From assembly GCA_002398875.1 (NCBI GenBank), contig DHCC01000036.1:1-13191 (forward strand): DNA of 13,191 bases, given 5' to 3'. Numbering within the stretch: position 1 is the first letter of the stretch; every line of letters begins with the position of its first letter. Shown in pieces: positions 7,311 through 13,191 of this stretch. The notes below the pieces were generated by a model. The model had not been told where the DNA came from. It saw only the letters and a list, made by a program, of their open reading frames with translations, and searched no databases. This DNA comes from Bacteroidales bacterium UBA4912. GTDB taxonomy: Bacteria > Bacteroidota > Bacteroidia > Bacteroidales > Dysgonomonadaceae. A program made the position numbers and the translations under genes.

Positions 7311-8279
7311 ATGACAAAAATTGCAGCAAACCTCACAGAACTAGTAGGCAATACACCTTTATTAAAACTAGGCAATTACAGTAAATCAGAAGGAGCAAAA
7401 GCAAACCTTATAGCCAAAATAGAAAGTTTTAATCCTCTCGGCAGTGTAAAAGATCGAATCGCTTTGTCAATGGTTGTAGATGCAGAGAAAAAAGGAATTC
7501 TCAAGCCTGGCTCTGTAATTATAGAACCTACAAGTGGAAACACTGGTATAGGTCTGGCATTTGTTTCTTCAATAAAAAAGTACAGGCTCATCCTTACTAT
7601 GCCTGAAACAATGAGTTTGGAAAGAAGAAATCTATTAAAAGCATTGGGGGCGGAACTCGTACTTACACCCGGATCAGAAGGTATGAAAGGTGCTATTGCA
7701 AAATCTAGAGAACTGCAGTCACAGACACCAAATGCAGTTATTCTTCAGCAATTTGAGAATCAGGCAAATCCACAAATCCATTATCAGACAACAGGTGAAG
7801 AAGTTTGGCGAGACACAGATGGCAAAGTAGATATATTTGTTAGCGGTGTAGGTACGGGTGGTACTGTAAGTGGTGCCGGTAAACGTTTGAAAGAGTACAA
7901 CCCTAAAGTACAGGTTGTAGCGGTTGAACCAACTGACTCACCTGTCCTTTCAGGTGGCAGTCCGGGACCTCACAAGATTCAAGGTATCGGAGCAGGTTTT
8001 ATTCCCGGAACTTATGATTCTTCTGTTGTAGATCGAGTGTATAAAGTAAGCAACGACGATGCAATACTTGCAAGTCGCAAATTAGCTTCTACTGAGGGAC
8101 TACTCGTTGGAATTTCTTCAGGAGCGGCAGTATATGCTGCATTGCAGCTTTCGCTTGAACCGGCAAACGAGGGTAAAAATATTGTTGTGATACTCCCTGA
8201 TACGGGTGAACGTTATCTTTCTACAGTACTTTACGCTTTCGAAGAATACCCATTACAACTTTCAAAGGTTGAAGATTGA
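7311..8279 (+). CDS. cysK: Cysteine synthase A (O-acetylserine sulfhydrylase)
   Basis: PLP enzyme that makes L-cysteine from O-acetylserine and sulfide in the cytosol. At 322 residues it has normal CysK length. Lys47 in NPLGSVKDRI carries the cofactor. EPTSGNTGIGLAF (72-84) is the substrate loop binding the carboxylate, and GVGTGGTVSGAGKRLKEY contains the glycine-rich loop that holds the PLP phosphate. GGSPGPHKIQGIGAGFIP and the C-terminal ISSGAA motif are typical of CysK; the first separates it well from threonine synthase-like relatives. A TATCTTTG box precedes it and the TlpA-like gene begins 10 bases after its stop, so the two are probably co-transcribed. A divergent response regulator and a MetY-family gene nearby fit a sulfur amino acid theme. 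Confidence 0.96.
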   Translation: MTKIAANLTELVGNTPLLKLGNYSKSEGAKANLIAKIESFNPLGSVKDRIALSMVVDAEKKGILKPGSVIIEPTSGNTGIGLAFVSSIKKYRLILTMPETMSLERRNLLKALGAELVLTPGSEGMKGAIAKSRELQSQTPNAVILQQFENQANPQIHYQTTGEEVWRDTDGKVDIFVSGVGTGGTVSGAGKRLKEYNPKVQVVAVEPTDSPVLSGGSPGPHKIQGIGAGFIPGTYDSSVVDRVYKVSNDDAILASRKLASTEGLLVGISSGAAVYAALQLSLEPANEGKNIVVILPDTGERYLSTVLYAFEEYPLQLSKVED

Positions 8280-8289
8280 TTAAAATAAT

Positions 8290-9525
8290 ATGAAATCTAC
8301 AAAACTACTTATATTCACTACATTAATTTTTGGAATTTATTCCTGTAGTGAGCAAAACAGTACTGTTAATCTGCAAAGCGGAACCTGGCTTGGTGAGCTG
8401 GAGGTTGCCGAAGGCAAACAGGTCCCTTTTCTATTTGATTTTAGCAATACAACTACCGACTCGTCAACTGTAACACTTATAAACGGTGAAGAAAGGTTTG
8501 AACTAAAAGGGGCTGCTTTTAGTAACGATACTCTTGTAATTCCTATCGTTGCATACGATGCTGTAATAAAAGGTAAAGTAACCAATAATAAAATAGAAGG
8601 TAAGTTCATCAAGAACTATATTGAAAATGACCACGGAGTACCTTTTAAAGCGACTTACGGTATTAAAAACAGATTTGAACCGGTAGATCAACCCACTTCA
8701 CAACAAATTGATGGAAAATGGGACGTACTTTTTCTTAGTGAACAGGGAGATACAACTCGTAATGTTGGGATTTTCAAAACAGATAATAACATCGTTACTG
8801 GCTCAATATTAACACTTTCGGGTGATTTACGTTATCTTGAAGGAGCATATACAGAAAATGGAGTACAACTTTCTGCCTTCAGTGGATTAAGTCCTTATTA
8901 TATCAATTTAAACTTCACAAGTAATAGCAGCTTCGAAGGAATCTTCTATACAACAAGGGGCACAACACATTTACTTGGCACAAAAAATGATGATGCAGCA
9001 CTGGCAGATCCATATTCTCTGGCGGGTCTTAAAGAGGGTTACAAAACATTAAGCTTCGAATTACCAGATCTTAACGGCAATATGGTTTCTCTCAAAGATG
9101 AAAAGTATCAAGGTAAAGTTGTGATTGTATCCATCCTTGGCAGCTGGTGCCCCAACTGTCTCGATGAAATGGCATTTCTGGCACCATGGTATGAAGAAAA
9201 CAGAGATCGTGGAGTTGAGATAATAGGCATTGCTTTTGAAAGGAAAGATGATTTTGAATATGCAAGAAGAACGCTTACGCAGCTAAAAGAAAGATTCAAA
9301 ACAGACTACCCTTTACTATTCGGAGGTGCCGTAGGTAGAGAAAATGTTGCAGGCGCATTGCCGGAACTAGAGAATTTCTCAAGTTACCCTACAACATTGT
9401 TTATTGACAAACAAGGTAAAGTACGTAAAGTGCATACCGGCTTTAACGGACCTGCAACCGGATTATTCTATGAAGAATTTAAAAAGGATTTCAATCAATT
9501 GATTGATTCTCTTATTGAAGAATAA
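8290..9525 (+). CDS. TlpA-like thioredoxin-fold lipoprotein
   Basis: A 411-residue lipoprotein. The N-terminal signal ends in a lipobox, GIYSC, with Cys19 as the probable acylated residue, so the protein is membrane-anchored facing the periplasm or surface. Residues about 30-235 are beta-rich and appear to hold two related units (GTWLGELEV at 31 and GKWDVLFLS at 142; see findings). The C-terminal domain, about 253-405, is TlpA/AhpC-like: FELPDLNGNMVSLKDEKYQG, then the redox motif WCPNC at 286-290, and the cis-proline region SYPTTLFIDKQGKV. It most likely reduces or rearranges disulfides outside the cytoplasm. Co-transcription with cysK is inferred from the 10-base gap. A specific partner cannot be named. 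Confidence 0.88.
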   Translation: MKSTKLLIFTTLIFGIYSCSEQNSTVNLQSGTWLGELEVAEGKQVPFLFDFSNTTTDSSTVTLINGEERFELKGAAFSNDTLVIPIVAYDAVIKGKVTNNKIEGKFIKNYIENDHGVPFKATYGIKNRFEPVDQPTSQQIDGKWDVLFLSEQGDTTRNVGIFKTDNNIVTGSILTLSGDLRYLEGAYTENGVQLSAFSGLSPYYINLNFTSNSSFEGIFYTTRGTTHLLGTKNDDAALADPYSLAGLKEGYKTLSFELPDLNGNMVSLKDEKYQGKVVIVSILGSWCPNCLDEMAFLAPWYEENRDRGVEIIGIAFERKDDFEYARRTLTQLKERFKTDYPLLFGGAVGRENVAGALPELENFSSYPTTLFIDKQGKVRKVHTGFNGPATGLFYEEFKKDFNQLIDSLIEE

Positions 9526-9532
9526 GTACCCA

Positions 9533-9578
9533 TTTGGTAAATAATATATTTTCATAAAGAATAATTATTATCACCAAA
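9533..9578. terminator. Weak hairpin between converging genes
   Basis: TTTGGT (9533-9538) pairs with ACCAAA (9573-9578), and ATAATA (9541-9546) with TATTAT (9566-9571), separated by a small internal loop; the end loop is 19 bases. The stem is AT-rich and no T-run follows on either strand, so it is at best a weak two-way terminator for tlpA-like and metY-like transcripts. Confidence 0.25.
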
Positions 9579-9592
9579 AGCAGGTAATCGAT

Positions 9593-10825
9593 CTATACTC
9601 CCAGGGCCTGCTTTATATCGTAAAACAATGAATCCACACTCTCAAGTCCAACTGACAGACGAAGTGTGGTTTCTTTTATTCCCATTTCTGATCGTTGCTC
9701 CAGTGTAAATGTACCATAAATAGTACTTGCGGGATGAATTATAAGAGATTTATTATCAAATAGATTTGTTGCCCTGTGTATAATTTGGAGTCTGTTCATG
9801 AACCTGAAGCATACATCTTTTGATTCCAGGTCAAAAGTAAGCATAGCACCAGGGCAATTACCAAATTGTCTTTTGCTCACCTCATGCCAAACATTATCTT
9901 CTAAACCGGTATAGTTAACTGATTTAACTATTGGCAAAGCCTTTAGTCTTTTCGCAAGTTCAAGACAACTTGATGAATGTTTTTCATACCTGACACTCAG
10001 AGTTTCAAGACCATGCGACTGAATAAATGCCACTTCAGGAGTCATATAAGCACCCATGTTACGGTGAATCTCTTTACGCAGTTTATAATAAAATGCTGAT
10101 TCAGTTATTTCTGATAATGTACTCAGTTTAGGTGAATGTTTCCAATCAAATTTTCCGTAATCAATAATTAGTCCGCCAAGACTTGTTCCACCTCCTGAAA
10201 TATATTTAGTACTTGAGATGACATCGATATCTATACCAAAATCTTTTGCTTTGAAATATGTGAATGGTACTATTGTTGTATCAGCCACCAGCGGCACATT
10301 ATTCTCGTGAGCCACACTGCTCAAAACTTTCAGATCTGCTACTTCCATTTGTGGATTAGATATTACCTCAACAAATACAGCACAGCTATTTTTATCAAGA
10401 TTAGCAGCAACATCCAATGGGTCTGTTAAATCACAAAAGCGTGTCTCAACACCAAAAGCTTTTAATGTATTTACAAAAAAAGAGTATGTATTTCCAAACA
10501 GGTGTCGTGATGTTACAATGTTACTGCCGCTCCATGCAAGAGTAAGAAAAGTATTACTAATTGCTGCCATACCCGAATTAAGTGCAGTAACACCAAAAGC
10601 ATTTGTAATAAGTTTTACTCGCTCCTCGTAATATTGTACAGTTGGGTTTGTCACTCTAGAATATGTATGCTCGTCAGTTCGCCCACAAAAGGCATTTTCC
10701 ATCTGTTCAGCTGTTGAAAATTCATAAGCCAAAGTATGGTAAACCGGCATCGACAAGGAACCATAAGGATCCGGTTTTGGATAACTGAGATTCAACAATC
10801 TGTCTTTATGATTTATTTTATTCAT
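9593..10825 (-). CDS. Trans-sulfuration family PLP enzyme, probably O-acetylhomoserine sulfhydrylase-like
   Basis: A 410-residue cytosolic fold-type I PLP enzyme of the Cys/Met metabolism family (MetB, MetC, MetY). YSRVTNPT at 56-63 supplies the Tyr and Arg that hold the PLP phosphate of the neighbouring subunit. LNSGMAAIS follows at 82-90, Asp182 in VADTTIVPF should contact the pyridine nitrogen, and Lys207 in SSTKYISGGGTSLGG binds PLP. The GGGT wording after the lysine differs from the GGHGT usual in MetY, so the exact reaction (homoserine sulfhydrylation, gamma-synthase or gamma-lyase) is unsure. Length lies between MetB (about 380) and MetY (about 430). AGAGGT precedes the ATG as a ribosome site. 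It stands alone, converging on cysK-tlpA, and shares their sulfur theme. Confidence 0.8.
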   Translation of the reverse strand: MNKINHKDRLLNLSYPKPDPYGSLSMPVYHTLAYEFSTAEQMENAFCGRTDEHTYSRVTNPTVQYYEERVKLITNAFGVTALNSGMAAISNTFLTLAWSGSNIVTSRHLFGNTYSFFVNTLKAFGVETRFCDLTDPLDVAANLDKNSCAVFVEVISNPQMEVADLKVLSSVAHENNVPLVADTTIVPFTYFKAKDFGIDIDVISSTKYISGGGTSLGGLIIDYGKFDWKHSPKLSTLSEITESAFYYKLRKEIHRNMGAYMTPEVAFIQSHGLETLSVRYEKHSSSCLELAKRLKALPIVKSVNYTGLEDNVWHEVSKRQFGNCPGAMLTFDLESKDVCFRFMNRLQIIHRATNLFDNKSLIIHPASTIYGTFTLEQRSEMGIKETTLRLSVGLESVDSLFYDIKQALGV

Positions 10826-10928
10826 TATAATTACCTCTTAAAACAATCTTTACTAAAACAAAATATAAATTAAGCCATAAATTTTTATCCTACCCTTTAT
10901 TTATAAGGTAAATACAAATTATTAGAGC

Positions 10929-10958
10929 CTAAGTACAAAGGTAAAAAGGAGTACTTAG
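10929..10958. promoter_or_regulatory. Inverted repeat CTAAGTAC/GTACTTAG at the metY-like promoter
   Basis: CTAAGTAC (10929-10936) and GTACTTAG (10951-10958) are perfect 8-bp arms with a 14-base gap, so their centres are 22 bases apart, about two helical turns. The left arm touches the leftward -7 box. This is the layout of a dimeric repressor or activator site. The binding protein is unknown. Confidence 0.45.
10936..10943 (-). promoter_or_regulatory. -7 box of the metY-like gene
   Basis: On the minus strand this reads TACCTTTG, a TAnnTTTG match, 110 bases before the ATG at 10825. It would give a leader of about 100 bases. No clear -33 TTG is seen. The long leader shows no riboswitch that I recognise. 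Confidence 0.45.
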
Positions 10959-10965
10959 ATGTATT

Positions 10966-10998
10966 AAAAAAACATCCCCGAAAGTTTGGGTCGGGGAT
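10966..10998 (-). terminator. Intrinsic terminator of the leftward SPOR operon
   Basis: ATCCCCGA (10974-10981) pairs perfectly with TCGGGGAT (10991-10998) across a 9-base loop. Read leftward, seven T bases follow within one base of the stem (7 A bases at 10966-10972 on the plus strand). It lies 12 bases after the stop of the small ORF at 11011 and so would end the SPOR-small-ORF transcript. On the plus strand the downstream run is mixed, so direction is clear. Confidence 0.85.
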
Positions 10999-11010
10999 CT
11001 TATTATTTAT

Positions 11011-11127
11011 CTAAAAGTCTGGAAATCTAAATCTGTCCAATGGCGGGACCATTCGCTTTCTATGTTGGTACATTTCATATACCCAATAGAAAATAAAACC
11101 TAATACAATACTTTTTTTTAAAGACAT
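11011..11127 (-). CDS. Small 38-residue single-pass membrane protein
   Basis: An ATG-started frame of 38 codons with TAG stop, beginning 11 bases after the SPOR gene on the same strand and ending 12 bases before a strong intrinsic terminator. Residues 1-5 carry two lysines (MSLKK); residues 6-16 (SIVLGFIFYWV) and the following YEMY form one short membrane segment. A basic cluster HRKR and a Pro/aromatic tail with PPLDRFRFPDF finish the protein. The positive tail suggests the C-terminus may face the cytoplasm. I do not recognise a family. Position between gene and terminator argues that it is translated. No Shine-Dalgarno is visible, which is normal in this phylum. It could instead be a chance frame in a 3' leader, but its amphipathic order is not random-looking. 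Confidence 0.65.
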   Translation of the reverse strand: MSLKKSIVLGFIFYWVYEMYQHRKRMVPPLDRFRFPDF

Positions 11128-11138
11128 AATTAAAATAA

Positions 11139-12083
11139 TTATCTTTTTAATATCCAGGCATCCGAATACTTCGGGTATTGTTTATGCACTTTTCTTAAGA
11201 AGTCCTCAGCATCTGATTCATTATCAAATGATGCAGAATAAACATCAATACGTTCAGGTCTCTCCAGAAAGTTAGTACCGGAAAAACCATCAGCTTTAAG
11301 AGATTCGGCAAGTCGTGTTGCAGATTTATCTCCTCTAAAGACTCCCATTATGATATAATACCTGGGAGAATTATCAGTTATCTCTACGACCTCGGTTGCC
11401 GGAAAAACAGTCCCTTCAGTAACATTCTTCTCAGAGAATAAATCATTCACCTTATTGTTTTTTGGGCGAAGCCATTCCGTTTCATAAGATATCTTTGCTG
11501 ACTGACGATCAATAGCTACGTCACTCATTGGCAAAAAGAACATTATTAAAATTACAGCGGCAACAGCTGCAGCGGCAGCACCAACCGAACGTAAATTTCG
11601 CTTTCTATTTGTATCTTTGTCAGTTCTGAAATTAGTATTTGCCTCAGTCAAACTTACAGGTTTTTGCAATTGAATCATAGGTTTCAATCTTGCCATGTTA
11701 AGCCCGAAAAAAGCAGGTCGTACAAAAGCCCCTGGTTTATATATAAACCGATTATCATCTAATAGTGTAAATGAACCCAGTTTACTAAGTTCCACCGATC
11801 GTTGTTCTCTCAACTGTTTCTTAATTTCATTAACTTCATGCTCGATCCTCAACATTGAAGCTTCAAACGTGAGGTCATAAGCTTTCATGTACGACTCAGC
11901 CAGAAGTCCGTCGTTATAAGTCAGTTCCCTGTTGAAAACGAGTTCACAAGAAGGTGGATAAAACAGTGCAATCCCATCTCTTTGCGAATTAGTTGTGTTT
12001 ACAACAAATCCCCCTAGGTCAGGAATAATTACACAATTGTGCTCGTGCAGTAAGAATTCTATATGAGTCACAAGTCGGTTCAT
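11139..12083 (-). CDS. HU-CCDC81-like and SPOR-domain membrane protein
   Basis: A 314-residue protein of the Bacteroidota HU-CCDC81/SPOR type. Residues 1-60 form the first HU-like unit (HIEFLLHEHNCVIIPDLGGF), and 61-135 the second (KLGSFTLLDDNRFIYKPGA is part of it). A basic stretch TNRKRNLRS precedes a single membrane helix at about 167-185, so the HU part is cytoplasmic. After a linker, residues about 240-314 form a SPOR domain (RYYIIMGVFRGDKSATRLAE), which in other proteins binds glycan strands stripped of peptides at division sites. A role linking division-site peptidoglycan to a cytoplasmic partner, perhaps DNA, is inferred. The ATG follows a TATCTTTG box after only 4 bases (see findings). 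It is followed by the small membrane ORF in the same transcript. Confidence 0.88.
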   Translation of the reverse strand: MNRLVTHIEFLLHEHNCVIIPDLGGFVVNTTNSQRDGIALFYPPSCELVFNRELTYNDGLLAESYMKAYDLTFEASMLRIEHEVNEIKKQLREQRSVELSKLGSFTLLDDNRFIYKPGAFVRPAFFGLNMARLKPMIQLQKPVSLTEANTNFRTDKDTNRKRNLRSVGAAAAAVAAVILIMFFLPMSDVAIDRQSAKISYETEWLRPKNNKVNDLFSEKNVTEGTVFPATEVVEITDNSPRYYIIMGVFRGDKSATRLAESLKADGFSGTNFLERPERIDVYSASFDNESDAEDFLRKVHKQYPKYSDAWILKR

Positions 12084-12087
12084 AAGG

Positions 12088-12120
12088 CAAAGATAAAAAA
12101 TTACAGGTAAATAAGGTCAA
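12088..12120 (-). promoter_or_regulatory. Promoter of the SPOR gene
   Basis: Read leftward, TTG at 12120-12118 and TATCTTTG at 12095-12088 have 22 bases between. The -7 box ends 4 bases before the ATG at 12083, so transcription would begin at or next to the start codon. In-frame codons upstream reach a stop without a good alternative start. Confidence 0.5.
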
Positions 12121-12148
12121 AAATAATAAAAAATATCACCATTTTTAA

Positions 12149-12724
12149 CTAACGAGTTACTTTATCAGGATGTTTATTTGCAAAATCTTTCCAATCTTTA
12201 TATTTTTTGTCTCCTGAATTTACACCTGATTGATAAAAATGACACAATGCAGCTGCAAGTCCGTCTGAAGCATCAAGCTGTGGAAGCATTTTGTCATCCG
12301 GTATATGCAAAATCTTCTGCAGCATATAGGCTACCTGTTCTTTAGCAGCCCTTCCGTTACCTGTAATAGACATTTTAATTTTCAGAGGAGCATATTCAAA
12401 AATAGGAATATCTCGGGAAATTGCTGCAGCCATTACAACACCTTGTGCTCTACCTAGTTTAAGCATACTCTGTACATTTTTACCATAAAAAGGTGCTTCA
12501 ATAGCAAGTTCATCAGGCAGATATTCTTCAATTAGTCCAATTATCCGTGAGTATATTTTAGCTAGTTTAATATAATGATCGCCATACTTTCCCAACTGCA
12601 TTACCCCCATAGCCTCCATAGACGGCTTATTATCTAAAACTCGCAGAATACCATAACCCATAACCTGTGTACCAGGATCGATTCCCATTATTATACGCTC
12701 TTTCTGAATATGCTCCTTTTGCAT
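12149..12724 (-). CDS. ruvC: Holliday junction resolvase RuvC
   Basis: Endonuclease that cuts Holliday junctions after RuvAB branch migration, finishing homologous recombination. Counting from the ATG at 12724 (191 residues), the four acidic metal ligands are present: Asp16 in MGIDPGT, Glu76 in LAIEAPF, and Asp151 and Asp154 in QLDASDGLAAALCH. The KNVQSMLKLGRAQG helix and the GNGRAAKEQV segment are also typical. The C-terminus carries a short tail rich in Lys and Asp. A TTG three codons upstream (12733) is in frame; the ATG is preferred. Distance to the DUF4286 gene upstream is 17 bases, so the two are co-transcribed. ruvA and ruvB are not in the window. Confidence 0.95.
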   Translation of the reverse strand: MQKEHIQKERIIMGIDPGTQVMGYGILRVLDNKPSMEAMGVMQLGKYGDHYIKLAKIYSRIIGLIEEYLPDELAIEAPFYGKNVQSMLKLGRAQGVVMAAAISRDIPIFEYAPLKIKMSITGNGRAAKEQVAYMLQKILHIPDDKMLPQLDASDGLAAALCHFYQSGVNSGDKKYKDWKDFANKHPDKVTR

Positions 12725-12741
12725 GGTATTCAATCTATCAT

Positions 12742-13050
12742 TTAATAATCAACAGTCTGCATTACAGTAGAAAAACCAATCAGCTTTTCTTTAAACTTTT
12801 CCATTAACGGATTAAACACATCTTTACTCTCTTCCTTATTCCATTTATCGAGTTGGTCGATACTTCCAACTTGAAACTCCATTGCATAAGAAAGACCTTC
12901 ATCTTCATTACTGCCGAAAATACGGGCAAATCTTGCCGAATTTAATATGCCGCTTTTGGTAGACATAGGTATAAACCTCTGTAATATATATTCAACAAAT
13001 TCTTCATTAAGGACTTCATCAATATGGAAAGTTGTATTGAAAATAATCAT
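12742..13050 (-). CDS. DUF4286 family protein
   Basis: A 102-residue cytosolic protein matching the DUF4286 family in length and pattern. It begins MIIFNTTFHIDEVLNEEFVE, and has a middle strand SYAMEFQVGSIDQLDKW and a final helical KFKEKLIGFSTVM stretch. The alternating strands and helices suggest a small ferredoxin-like or ABM-like fold, with no visible catalytic residues. Function is unknown. It commonly sits beside ruvC in Bacteroidota (from general knowledge of this phylum), as here, but this is not proof of a role in recombination. Its ATG follows a TATATTTG box by 40 bases, within the inverted repeat described below. Confidence 0.8.
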   Translation of the reverse strand: MIIFNTTFHIDEVLNEEFVEYILQRFIPMSTKSGILNSARFARIFGSNEDEGLSYAMEFQVGSIDQLDKWNKEESKDVFNPLMEKFKEKLIGFSTVMQTVDY

Positions 13051-13056
13051 CGAAAG

Positions 13057-13109
13057 GAGATTTTATGTAATTTCTGTCACATTTGAATTGCAAATATACA
13101 TAAAATCTC
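13057..13109. repeat. 13-bp inverted repeat between DUF4286 gene and tRNA
   Basis: GAGATTTTATGTA (13057-13069) is the exact inverse complement of TACATAAAATCTC (13097-13109); the loop is 27 bases. Inside the loop lies a smaller ATTTG/CAAAT pair (13081-13085 and 13091-13095). The right arm fills the -33 to -7 spacer of the tRNA promoter and overlaps the DUF4286 -7 box by two bases; the left arm is in the DUF4286 leader. Confidence 0.6.
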
Positions 13110-13117
13110 TATCTTTG
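13088..13117 (+). promoter_or_regulatory. Promoter of the tRNA gene
   Basis: TTG at 13088-13090 and TATCTTTG at 13110-13117 are separated by 19 bases, the best promoter match in the window. The tRNA starts 54 bases after the -7 box. Confidence 0.7.
13091..13098 (-). promoter_or_regulatory. -7 box of the DUF4286-ruvC operon
   Basis: On the minus strand this reads TATATTTG, a TAnnTTTG match, 40 bases before the ATG at 13050. It overlaps the tRNA promoter spacer, so the two promoters may compete. No clear -33 TTG is seen. Confidence 0.5.
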
Positions 13118-13171
13118 CACTGCTTTATTGAGGTGACAACGATTAAAAATTCAATCAATAAATCAAATCAA

Positions 13172-13191
13172 GGGGGATTAGCTCAGCTGGC
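13172..13191 (+). tRNA. 5' end of a tRNA gene, probably Ala, cut by the window edge
   Basis: The last 20 bases fit the start of a tRNA: seven acceptor bases GGGGGAT, then T8 and A9, then GCTC opening the D stem and AGCTGGC in the D loop. This start is typical of tRNA-Ala in Bacteroidota, but the anticodon lies beyond the edge, so the identity is tentative. A good promoter lies upstream. Confidence 0.75.

Noticed and set aside
11490..11619. TATCTTTG boxes on the plus strand at 11490-11497 and 11612-11619
   Set aside because: Both are inside the SPOR coding sequence with no gene downstream in that direction; they show that the box also arises by chance, so I rely on it only near starts.
12141..12160. 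Small hairpin TAACT/AGTTA at the end of ruvC
   Set aside because: Only 5 bp and not followed by a T-run in the leftward direction; not a convincing terminator.
1..13191. Mobile elements, CRISPR array, toxin-antitoxin or defence genes
   Set aside because: No transposase, integrase, regularly spaced repeats, or defence-type domains found on either strand; all long frames belong to housekeeping or cell-envelope families.

Overview
The window looks like chromosomal DNA of a Bacteroidota (Bacteroidales-type) bacterium. It is AT-rich, several genes have a TAnnTTTG -7 box a short way upstream (often TATCTTTG), Shine-Dalgarno sequences are mostly weak, and several proteins are of Bacteroidota type: an HU-CCDC81/SPOR membrane protein, a DUF4286 protein next to RuvC, a GBE1-like branching enzyme, and a lipoprotein thioredoxin with a duplicated N-terminal domain. 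I cannot name the genus from the sequence. No insertion sequence, phage gene, CRISPR array or rRNA is visible.

Layout, left to right. Positions 1-471 are AT-rich and hold at most one doubtful 48-codon reading frame. A leftward gene (472-1911) encodes a secreted protein with two PDZ domains around a DUF4136-like core. A rightward cluster follows (2058-6520): a YhcH/YjgK/YiaL-family protein, a 1,4-alpha-glucan branching enzyme overlapping it, class I mannose-6-phosphate isomerase, and an exported six-motif TolB-like beta-propeller protein. Overlaps and short gaps suggest one operon on sugar and glycan metabolism.

The second block concerns sulfur and thiols. A leftward NarL/LuxR-type response regulator (6527-7174) diverges from cysK (7311-8279), with two palindromes in the shared control region. 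CysK is followed after 10 bases by a TlpA-like lipoprotein thioredoxin (8290-9525). A leftward PLP enzyme of the MetY/MetB family (9593-10825) converges on it.

The third block is leftward: DUF4286 protein and ruvC, then the HU-CCDC81/SPOR protein, then a newly seen 38-codon membrane-protein ORF (11011-11127), closed by a strong intrinsic terminator. At the right edge a tRNA gene, probably Ala, begins and is cut off after 20 bases. Its promoter overlaps the divergent DUF4286 promoter inside a 13-bp inverted repeat.

Most interesting for follow-up are the 38-codon ORF behind the SPOR gene, the apparently leaderless SPOR mRNA, the palindromes in the luxR-cysK and metY promoter regions, and the inverted repeat between the DUF4286 gene and the tRNA. 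Most genes are ordinary housekeeping genes, and I see no defence system or mobile element.
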